This document shows positions 41,101-53,100 of a stretch of 64,000 nucleotides of DNA, in pieces. This stretch comes from Podocnemis expansa (taxonomy: Eukaryota > Chordata > Testudines > Podocnemididae), in the NCBI GenBank assembly GCA_007922195.1, contig ML681994.1, forward strand, positions 47,476,434 to 47,540,433, read 5' to 3'. The notes under the pieces are model-generated. The model did not search any database. It was not told the DNA's origin and saw only the letters and a program-made list of their open reading frames with translations. Numbering within the stretch: position 1 is the stretch's first letter; the number at the start of each line of letters is the position of its first letter. Made by a program: the position numbers and the translations under genes.

Positions 41101-44100
41101 TAATTTATTTATAATATCACAGCTATATTTGAATGAATATCTGAAATTGACCAAATTATGGGGGAAAATAGCCATTCCTTGTATCTTATAAAAATAGTAC
41201 TTGTGAATTGAAATATTTGTCTATAAAATATTTACAATCAATTCCTTTGCATCTCAGAGCTCTTAGTTTATGATGAATATGGCCTCGGCTACAGTCAGCA
41301 CAATATAAATAATATATAAAATAATCTAGAATAATAAGTATAGTATAAATTCCACTTATTACAACACAAAACACACTTATATTTTTACATTTATGGTGAA
41401 GTATTGGTATTTGAAGAGATATCTTGCAGTTATAGTTAACGTATAGCAGGCCACTGTGATGTGATATTGGATAATATTAAAAGCGTTTCTAGAACAAAAT
41501 AGAACCAATAATTATTAATTTGCAAAGAGACATACAGCTAAAGTCATACTTACTATACAACCAAATGTTGCATTTCTTGGCATCTACAACTCCCTTTGAA
41601 AGTTACTGGAGATGGGAGTGGATACTGCAGAGGATATGCAGAATAAGTCTCCCATTGTAAGAAGACCTGAACCTGATTTTGCACATTACATTTTATGACA
41701 TTCTTAGGGGGAAAAATATTCTTGGGCTTAAAGCTCACTTTTAATGAGCTGTCTAGAAACCTAAGGTTATATTTGCTTACTTTCTTAATAGCTTATACTG
41801 CTCTGCCCAAACTTATAAAATAAAGGTAAATAAAAGAAATAAATTTCCTCCCACCTGACATGGCTGTGTGAGAGGCCAGATGGGACCTAGCTGATTGCAA
41901 GAAGTAAGAGCGCAGCTGGTGACCTTTCCTGCTTGCTTCCTTCTATTATCTTGTTGTTTGGCTGTAGGATAGTGGTTCAAGGCTGGCCAAACAAGAGTGT
42001 TAGCCAAAGAACTCTCTCCACTTTTTAGTGGCATCCTGGGTCTACTAGAGTTTTGCTGTCATGCACCCTTTGGCTTTATACAATGCAAGACAAACTAACA
42101 CTGAAAACACAGGGGAGGACTGAAGCTCAGGCTGACAACTGGAATCTGAGCCCTTGTCACTCAAGCAGAAAGTCTACTGGTTGGTTATATTTGAATTAAA
42201 AGCTGCCCCTTTTTAATTAGCACCAAGATTTGCCTTTCAGAGGCTCAGAACCAAGCAGCAGACTAGAAGCCAGAATCTCAAACTAGTTGTAAATTAAGCA
42301 CTCAAGCAGCAATTGGACTCTTTGTAGATTTAATTACATATAAGGAAAACACCGTGAAGTTGACAGAGGAGATAAACAGATGAAATCCAGCTGAGTGCTT
42401 GATATAACAGAACGTGTGTAATAAAAATAACTCAAACAAGCAAAATCCTCAACAAGGGTTTCCAAATTTCTGGAGAATGGTCTACATTTTAATTTACAGG
42501 ATTCCACACAAAAATCAGGAAGCAAAGCCTTGGCAAAACTGATCATATTTCAACCCGATACTCTTGTAACAATATATGTTCTGAATCAGCCTCACAAAGA
42601 TGCTTCTATGGCTCGTTAAATGAAGGAAAAGATGTAAAATAAAATAAAAATGAAATGAAAGAAAAAATGCTGATTTTGACTCCCATAGAGTACTTTGCTT
42701 GACTTTGTCAAGGGAAACCTTACACAGAAAAAAAAAAAGTTGGGTTGGTATCTGGGTGAGGAGATAACAATTAATGCTGAATCTTAGCAATAAGTTTTCC
42801 TCCTCAGAGCAGAGTGAGAACAAAGGATTGCATATTTTCCAGACACTAAAAGCTCTGGGAAATTAGAGGTCAAGGACTGATGATCAAAAGATGGATATTT
42901 CTATAACAGAGATATGTGAAATGGATAAATGAGGTCTGAGTCAAAACAAGACACTACAGAAGACCCTCATATACAAAACTCAACTTTCTGTGACCCAAAA
43001 GTGGGAGGCAATATGAGACAAAGACCCAACATGAGGGACATGACAAAATTGTTTTTCCAGGGAACTGAAAATGCTGTGGGATTCCTTTTTAGTGTAACTT
43101 CTGAAACACTGGTGCATGATTATTTCTGCTACAAATAACTTCTCATTCCTATGTAATTAAGGTAATTTTGGTATCGAAACAAATGAAATGAAGGAGACTT
43201 GTCAAGTATGCCTCAGAGTTTAGGGATTAAATGATATATAACTAGAATTCTGTATTTGAATTTGTCACATGATAGTTAATTTTAACTGTATAATTACTTA
43301 ACTTTAAAGTAATTTGTAATATTTGTATTCTGTGAACAGGATAAATCTCACAGCAAATAACAATTAAATGATTATATAAACTATAATGTATTGAAAACTT
43401 ATATTCTTGTACCCTGTACTTTTTATTAATAGAAAATAAATCTGCTCTTATAAAATATCCCTAAGAAAACACACTCAAACCAGACTTGTATGTAGCACAT
43501 CAGTAAGAGGATCATTCTGATTTTATTTTGGTTTATATGAAGTTGTTTTCTATTATGCCTTAAATCTTCTATATCAGTGATAGAGAAAGAAAGAACTCTA
43601 GGACTGTATTTAACTCTTCCCAGTATTTTTCAATATGCAGATTTGTAAAATATATGTCTTGTGATACCACATAAGAAAGTTTAATGACAAGGAATGTTCA
43701 TTTTAAATATTTTTTTCACTGATAAAGGATCTAAATCCCTGTTAGTGCATGGAGGATATGAAAACTATGAGTTTCATGGGCCAGAAAATCATAATTTGGG
43801 AAGGAATTCCAGATATTGTGGCATTGGAAAGAAGGAAAGGTTTCTCTTGCAGCATTTTTCCTGCTGCTAACAGGATCGGTTTTAAAGCTGTCACAAGTTT
43901 AGAAAACTATAAGTGGTCTCCATAGAGATGTCTTACTAAGCAGGTAATAGAGTCAAGAGAACATGATGGCTATGTCCACACACAAGGGCTTGTTTCAAAA
44001 TAGGTCATTTTGAAACAAGCTGTTTCAAAATAACGGCCTTATTTCAAAATGCCTTATTTCGAAATAACAAAAAGCCATTTTGAAATAAGGAAAAAAGCGG

Positions 44101-47100
44101 GACTCGAAATAGCATGTCCACACAGTGGACATGCTATTTCGAGATGGGGAGGTGAGGGGCAGAGGGGCTTGTGTGGGGCCGGGGCTGCCCTGCCCCTGGG
44201 ATTCCCTGACGCACCCCACCGCTCCTGCCAGGGTGGGGGAGCTTCCCCGGCACCCCCTGCCGCTCCTGCCAGGGCGAGGTCAGGGCCACCCCGCGCCCGG
44301 GGTTCCCCAGCACCCCCCCACCCACTCCTGCCGTGGGCGGGGGCCGGGGCCGCCCCGCGCCCAGGGTTCCCCAGCATCACCCCACGGAGGCTGCAGCCCC
44401 CGTGACTGGGCTGCAGGGCCGGCAGCTCCCCTGCAGCCCGGGTGGGGGGCAGAGCCCTGGGGGTGCCCCAGCCAGCTTCCCCCCGCTTCCCCTTGCCGGG
44501 GGTAGGGGGACGAAAGGGGCTGAGGAACCCCTCCCCCCCACTCCCAGCAAGGGGAAGTGGGGGGGAAGCCGGCTGGGGCACCCTCTGACCCACTGCACCC
44601 CACTCAGCACCCTGGCCAGGGTGCTGATCCCTGCCCCGGGTGTGGGGGGGGGACCATCCCCCCAGGGTGCATAGCACCCTGGGGGGATGGTCCCTGTTAT
44701 TTTGAAACAATCCTTGTTTCAAAATAACACGTCCAAACGGCGTTATTTCAAAACAACTGGTTTCAAAATAACCCTCCTTTTGAAAGCAAAGTGGTTTAAG
44801 CTGTTTCGAAAGGAGGGCTCTTGTTTCAAAACAAGGAGCTCCCTCCTTTCGAAACAAGAAAACGTCATGTGGACATAGGGACTTTTATTTTGAAACAACC
44901 AGTGTTGTTTCGAAATAAAAGCCCTGTGTGAACATACCCGATAAGTTTAGTTTAGTACATGGATATCAACATCACACTTGGTATGTATGTGCACACACAA
45001 ACACACTCTACACACACACACGTGCTACTTTCGTAAGAGATTAGAGGTTTCTTATTATACACACAGATCCATAATAAAGCTGAGCAAATAATTTCTCTCT
45101 TTAAAATGGGGAAATAAATCATTTTGGGTCAAACAAAGCGTTGTTTTGTTTCATTTTCAAATAGTTTTTGGGTTTTTTAATATGAAAAAAATTGAACTGA
45201 AGTAAAATCCAAATCAAAGTTAATTCTGAATATATAAAAAATAAAGCATCTTATATCCCCTTACTCCCTTGTACGGGCCATCTGTACTATGGGTTGTCAC
45301 ATAGGAGGGGAAAGAGCCAGTATCTTCTGCTTAACTGTGCAAGCAAGTTGGAGAGGGTGGGCACTGGGTGGAGTCTAGGATTTATCTCATGCCAACATGC
45401 TGGCAAGTATAGAGAGGCTTGCTTGTGGGGTATCATATGCTTCTTCTTTTATCAGCACAGAGCATGGGACGAGACAGGGAGGAAAACTGTGACTTTGGGT
45501 ATGTCTACACTTACAATTTAGTTTGAATTGATGAGGAGTGATTTGAACTAAATTAATGCATGGCTACACTAGCTTTCATTACTTCGAATTAAGGAATTCC
45601 TTAGTTCGAAGTAATGAATGCTTGCTTCAAAGTTATAAAACATCGCTTAGCTTTGAATTAATGGTTAATTTGTACTTATTAGTTTGAATAACCCAATGGA
45701 ACCGTATTAATTTGAACTAGCTGTTAGTTCAAATTAATGCAGTTTGACCTCCTTCCTTCCAGGGTGCATGGCATCCTGGAAGGAAGTGCCTGCCCTGGTG
45801 GGGGAATGGCTGTACCCAGGGTAAGCATCCACCTGCCCAGCTCTCTCAGCGCTTGCTGGGTGGCAGGGAAGAGACCCACCACACCCAGCTCTCTTGGCTC
45901 TTGCCAGATGGCAGGAAAAGCATTTCCCCGCCTGGCTCTGGGTGCAGTTGCTGGGTGATGGGGAACCCATCCCAAGAGATTGCATGTAATGTATTCATGT
46001 GTCTGAAAGTTACAGGAAAACCAACAGCATACATCTCATTAAGAGTCATCATTCTTCCAAAGCTACCACATGCTGGTACCTGCGAATGCACAGCATTGCT
46101 AAATTAATGGAACTCTCCATATTTCTACATTTTAGCCAGCCCAGAATTCTCAGTATCTCCAGGTTTTAAAGTAAGTAGGCTTCTCAGGAGATGTAATGCA
46201 TTTTTAATATATTGTGTTATTACACAATATTAGGGAAGCACACTCCAAATGAAATGGAAAACAGAATTATCTTTCAAACATTTCAGATTTCACCAAAGAC
46301 AGTAACTCTAGTTATTTCTTGAATTGCCCTTAGAAACCTCATTAAATGGTTCAGTACAAAGCTTGAAACTCCATTTGAAACAACAGTAACTGCTCACAGT
46401 ACTACACACTGAGTTCACATTCCCTATGTTGCACTATCTCCTTATCACATATTCAGTAACTCATGTCTTCACTGCACGACAACTGGGAGGAGCACCAGGG
46501 AACTCTCTCTGAAATATCCCTGGGTCTGTTAGTTATATATGAGCATTGTTATTGTAGCCTATGAATTCTACTCACGGTTTTATAATGTTCTCCCCTCCAC
46601 ATATATCATATTTGTGCTGCATTCATACCTGTTGTACCTTGAGTAGTTAATAGAATAATATAAATCCTACAGAAAGTCTACACTTATATCATCTCTGTGG
46701 TTCTCTTCCTCTTATTCTAAGTTAAGTAAGACTTTTTTTTTTTAATTGAAATTATCATTGTTGGTCTGATGGGAGAGCTACATTAAAAGGATAGAAGTTT
46801 AATCCTGTCAGAAGCATTTGGTCTTTTTTTTCACTCTTACAGAACAGATCATTTTATGGCTCATTACAATTGTAGCACACCATGCTGCCTGTTACTCTGA
46901 ATTGCCTACCTCCAGTCCTTAATGCATAACAGTCTAAAACCCCTGATTGCTCACTTCATTTCAAACAATGGCCTCCAACATCTGTAACTGCTTCACTAAA
47001 CAATCTGTCCCAACTTGCATTTTAGTTCTCTCTCTCTCCCCCCCCCCCACACCCCCTTCCTTCTCCAGACCCGAAGAAGAGCTTTGCATAGCTTGGAAGC

Positions 47101-50100
47101 TGGTACCATACACCAAAAAGAGTTGATTCAATAAATGATATACTTCACCTACCTAGTCCCTCTCATATCCTTAGATCGCCACAGATACAACACTTCAAAC
47201 AAGGAAGGATCACCACAGTTCTGGCTTGGCTGTTAGGAGGGGTCTGTCATCCCCTTTACATTACTCCTTACTCTGGTGATAGCTCCATTGTTCCTGATGA
47301 ACGTGACCATGGTAGCTGGCCTTGGTCACCATGGAGATAATCTGGTGCAACCTATGGAGGACTTTGAAGAGCAAAGCCAAGATCTCAGATTTAAACTGGT
47401 GTTCTGTAAGGAGCTAGTAACTTCATACCTCAAACTGAAACTCATATTCAGTGTGAAATGACTAGGTTGATGTGCTTATACTGACCTGCACTGCTTGAGA
47501 GGCAGGCTGCTATATGCTGCTTCAGTTGGAGCTTGCCTAAAGTTTCCTGTTGTGGTAGAATGCATTCCAGTAATATGGAGGACACAACAGGATGGATCAT
47601 CCTGATCAGGTCTATTGCTATAGAGATGAAGTACAATCATCTAGACAATCCTAAGTGGAAGGTACTTTGCAGCTATTGGAATGTCTGTTCAATGTCAGCT
47701 GGGTTTATAGAAGGAACTCAAAGACACAAAGTGTTTTCTTTTGACGGTGATGATATGGTATTGACCAATTTTCACAAAGTGTTTTATTCTTCCATCTGTT
47801 ATCATATCCATCTTATCTAGGTTAAATTTTGATCTACTTTTGATCTACCTTTATTTGTCCAAGTATTGATCACACTGATCACATTCAGAGACTGGAAAGC
47901 AGGGAAACAGTACTGTCTCAACACTTATTATCAACTAAGCAAGTATCGTCGTTTCTGTGTATATGCTTCTGTGAAACTTAACTGATAAGGTTATAGGGTG
48001 CTGGGGGTGGGCACAGGCGAAGCTCTTTCAAGTTATTCAGTCTCCCTACCCAGAAGGTCAGCACAGGAAAATAGCTAGAATATTTTGGTTGTGTCAGACT
48101 CTTTTCAGAGAAATTCCTGAACAGTTGTGTGTTTAGCAATGCTGGAAAGACCCTGGATCTTAACCTTCACTTACCTCTGCATATATAACACATATGCTGT
48201 AAGAAAACCATGCTATCCAAAAAGTTATCTGATAATTTTCAGTGCCCACCACCATCATGACACTTTTCATTTCACTGTGTGACAGCAGCAATTACTCTAC
48301 TTCAGTAAAAGTCAAATTAATTCATTGAACAGAATTCGGAAGAAACACCAAATATATTTCAAACACAGTACTTACTTCAATATTTATTTTTAATCCTTCT
48401 TATAAAAATGTATTGTAAGGTATTTATTAGAGTTTCCCAACTAAAGGATTTTTTTAAATAATAAATTTTCAGAAAATTGTATAATTTGATTGCAGCTGAT
48501 ATAGTTAACTGTCTCATTTGGTGTTTATATCCTTCAGTATGGCACTGCAGAAAATTACCATTCAATTTTTTAAAAATATGTAATAGAGGTATTTTGTAGC
48601 AAAAATTTAATAGCTATCAGAAAAAAGAAATAGTCATTACGGCTGAGGCAAGCAATCAGGTATTTTGAGGACTTCTTGGTTGATGTGACATATAATGGAA
48701 CACAGGGTCTTTCACTATTACTATAGTTTGCTATTTCATATCTGTCTCTGGTCAGTAGTGATTTTAGTCCTTTACCCTCCACTAGCTGTTCAATGACCCA
48801 CATAAAGTGGATTTATGGCTTAATTTAACTGGGCTTGATTCTGTTCTGTTGATTCTGTGGGCTTATTCGTGTTGGGTTAAATGACATAATTCAGACAGTT
48901 AACATGAAAAAGGGTAACAGAATTGGGCCTTTAAGGAACAGATATCAAAAAATAACATTACAACCTCTGCTCTTGTTGAGACTATCAAAAAGACGCTAAG
49001 GACTAAGCAGCTTGGAGACTGAAAGGTTCTATCTAACACCATTGGGTGAACATTTCCGTTTAGGGTCAAGTTATTTGGTGGGATGCCTGTACTGTTCCTG
49101 CACCATGGATTATAGGCTCCCAAAGCAATCAACCTGTGCATTTTAAACACAGTGAAATAAGTAAATAGTTAAAAAGAAACTCTTGTCTCCAGAATTATTA
49201 TTTGGGCACCTTTCACATGCAGAAAGCGGAAAGATTACAGTGCGTCATTAAGAATTTATGATTGGATCAGCAGATTTTGGAAGCTGTTTGTTTCAAGAAT
49301 TATTTATGATATTGAAGTAAAAACTACTTACATTTGCCGATAGTTGGGATGTGAGAGTGGCAACTTTTTCCTGTGATGCAACCAGCTCCCTTCGTAGTTT
49401 ATGAATTTGCTGGATTGAGAAGAAAGAAACTCTTTTCATATTTTTGTTTCATCAGCTATTTCATTTACTTTATTTTTTCTTTAGAGGATAATTAAGATAA
49501 TGTTTCACATGATAGTAATTCCATATGTTTTAACTGGAAAGCTACTCAAAACATCAACTATAAAACCATGACAGTTTGGCATCTAATCTGCACCCATAGC
49601 ATTTATGCATGTCTCCATGGCAAACTCAAGGGCCCAGCAATGGGTACACTTATCTGATGTCCAAATGGGTACTTACAATAAGTACACAATTCCCAGCTTC
49701 CACATGAAAATGTTATGTTTTAGACCTGATTTTCTGGGCCCCAATTTTTGAAAACTTGGCTCCAAACATACAATATCCCTTGTACCAGCATTGATAAAGT
49801 CTCAGGTCCTGAAAATAGAAGAACTTTATGCTCTCATTCCAAGGCTTGCTGCATTTCTTGTGATATAACAAAAGGTTCCCTGAATGCAATAAAACTGTAC
49901 ACCCTCTTTGAAACTCATATGCTTTAAAGTACTTGAGGTCAAATACAAGAAGCAAATTTAAATTCTTATTTATACTCTTAAAACTGAAAATAAATTGAAC
50001 ACAAGACTGATGGTTTCTTTCAGGGAACACGTGCTTCAGTAAAAACATGTTTATGCAATGCATGGAGGATGAAGTTCTGCCAGGACAGATATCCAGCATG

Positions 50101-53100
50101 ACGCCTGTGCTCCACTAAAACCCCACTTAACAACTATCTGAGAGCTCAGGTGGAACGTAGGCTTTGTGCTGATCCTTGGCACAGTAGGAATTTCATTCTA
50201 AACCTCTCTCAGATTCACACATACAGTGGAAACCTCCTCAGCACAAAAAGTAAGATGGGTAAAGCCAGGCAACAAAAGTGAGCACAGACAGCATTTACAC
50301 ATTAATTCCTCCATTTATAAAAGGTGTTGCTGTGCTTTAGCCAGGGGATTCTCACAAAAATCAGAAGGAAAAAAAATTATGCATGCTTTAATAATTGATG
50401 AGTACTCATCTATACGAAGAGGAGCATGTGCACCCAGGATGTTCTCACTAGCACAGAGCCAGGGATATAGATTACTGAGCTTTCTTTTCATTATGGACTG
50501 ACATTTTCCCTTCCCCAATGACTCTTGCTGTTGTTCAATGCCAGTTACTCCACCTTCTTGTTTTAGTTACACTTTCAGCACACTTCTGCAGCTACAAGAA
50601 GGTGCTTCTCATGCCATGCTATTCAACACCCATTTTGCCCTGAGACTGATAACATCCACAAAACTCATCTTCAAGATACAGACTGATAAAAGAATCCTTC
50701 ATGAAGAAATACTCCCATAAGGAGGGACAGTTTCAAATCTGTGCACAGGGAATATGTGAATGTCACCAAAGCTGCTGTGAGTTAATAGTGTTTATAAATC
50801 CTTTGCTTTATTATTCACAGAAAAGATCCTAGAAAGTGTTACGTGAAATAAATATTGGAACATACTGTGGGGTAAGAGAGGACATGATTATTTTTCTTCT
50901 CACATCTACAGTACTTTATAACACTTTTTCACAAGTGTCCTTATTACCCCTTTCTCATATTAAATTTTTTGAATGTGGAAGATGTGCAAAGTGATTGCAG
51001 AAATCAAGGAAGGTTTAAAAAAATTCAAAAATAATTGTTTGTGTGAAGTGACAGGAGGATCCTTGGTGGCATTTTACCACCTGCACTCCAGGAGAAAGTC
51101 TCTTTATTGCGACTAATACCTCCATTTACAAAAGGCTATAACTGGATCCAGCTGCTGACCTAGTGTTGCTAGCTGTTTGTATGCAATATATGGATCAAGT
51201 GGCTTTTTCCAATTCCAGAATATGTGTTGAAAATCTGTTTTTTTCTAGAATTCATCAGCACTGACTGCTTCAGTAATTTAGTGCTGTACAACACGCTATG
51301 ACATGGGTGAAACAGGTTCAAGAGTGGACCTTATTTTCTTCCTCCGAAGAGAAAGCACTTTGTGCTGATCTGCATAGACCCCTCTGACTCGATAGGGAAC
51401 TGTACTATCAAGCAGAGCTGGATCAATGCAGGAGCTATAGGGGCTGAAATCCCTAGCCTCAGCCTTAAGGGAGACCCTAGGCTCCAGCCCTTAAGGCCTC
51501 TTCCTGATCTGCCACCCGGCTCAGTGGGCTCCATGGTCCCACCCTGCCCCTGGGGCCAGCTGGTTCGGTCCCCACTGCGGGGAAGGCCGGCACCTGTCCT
51601 GTAGTATTTACTCCACTCAGGGGGCAGGACCAGCTGGTTCATGGTGTGGCCAGACTCTTGAGCAGCTGCCCAGGGCCCTGGGACCCCAAGGAAGCTTAAT
51701 CGGGCCCTGCAGTGTGCTCTGAAAAGAGGCAAATCCAGACCCCTTCAGCCTCCTAGTCTCTCCACCATTTTTGTAACTTATCCAAACATTTTGCACCTTG
51801 AGGACTAGAAAACCATTTGACTGCACAGTTGCAATGCATTTTTAGCATAAACAATGAGAGTCCTGTGGCACCTTAAAGACTAACAAATTTCTTTGGGCAT
51901 AAGCTTTTGTGGGCTCCAACCCACTTTGTCAGATGCATGAAGCAGAAACTACAGTTGAGAGGTATATATACGCATTCTAGGGTGAAGGAGGGCAAGTGCT
52001 AGTAAAATCAATTTAATTAGGTTAGATGAGGCCCATTCACACCAGTTGATTAGAAAAGGAGATTGTGTGAACAGGGACAATTACTTTTTGTAATGTTCTA
52101 ACCATTCCAAGTCCCTATTCAGAACCAGTCTGATAATGTCAACTTCGTAAATCAGTTTGAGGTCTGAATTTTCATGCTTAAGTCTGTTTTTGAAGTCTTT
52201 TTGTTGCTGAAGTATGGCAACTTGCAAGTCTGCTACTGAGTGTCCATGAAGATTGAAGTGTTCTCCAATGGGTTTATGGATGTTATCATTTTTGATGTCT
52301 GACTTGTGTACATTGATTCTTTTGCATAAGGACGGTCTGGTTTGGCCAATGTACGTGGCAGAGGAGCATTGCTGGCACATGATGGCGTCTATCACATTAG
52401 TAGATGTGCAGGTGAATGAACTCCTGATGTTGTGACTGATGTGGTTGGGACCTGTGATGGTATCACTGGAGACGAAGCGTGAGCAGAGTTGGCAAAGAGG
52501 TTTGTTGCAGGGATAGGCTCCTGGGTTAGTGTTCTTATCGTATGATGTTCAGTTCCTGGTGAGCATTTGCTTTAGGTTGGGGGGCTGTCTGTAACCAAGG
52601 ATTGGTCTGCCCTTCAAGGCTCGAGAGAGTGAGGGATCATCTTCCAGGATAGGCTGTAGGTTTTTGATGATCTGTTGGAGGGATTTTAGCTGGGGGCTGT
52701 AGGTGATGGCCAGTGGTGTTCTGTTGTTTTCATTGTTGGATCTGGCCTGTAGTAGGTGACTCCTGGGTACTCATCTGGCTTTCTCAGTCTGTTTTTTCAC
52801 TTCCCCAGTGCCTACTGTAGTTTTCTGAATGTTTGGTAGAGATCCTGTAGGTGTTTGTCTCTGTCTGAGGATAGGATCAGATCCAATTATATCTTAAGAC
52901 TCCAAATCTGAAGTAGCTGTGGGTCAGGACAAAGTCACAGAGTTTGGCTACAAAGTGTGCTGTATCATCATCAGGGAAAATGTTCCTGATGGCTTATAGT
53001 CCATCTTCATGTGGAACACTGGTGTAAAGGGCTTCTATGTCCACAGGGGCTAGGATGGTGTTTTCTGGAAGATCATCGATGGACTGTAGTTTTCTGAGGA

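Larger units (their letters stand above)
35369..49331 (-). other. NAV3: NAV3 intron, ~14 kb
   Basis: The largest intron in the window. It holds a CR1 LINE (35672-36960), MITEs at 37931-38426, 43968-44939 and about 45497-45990, an inverted microsatellite cluster (40690-40860), and a PLE-type tail relic (about 46955-47195). The stretches 38430-40690, 40860-43960 and 47200-49330 are AT-rich with nothing recognised. Confidence 0.85.

Noticed and set aside
44054..44857. Long open frames on both strands (up to 267 aa)
   Set aside because: They lie in the GC-rich interior and palindromic ends of a MITE, are Pro/Gly/Arg-rich on every strand, and resemble no protein.
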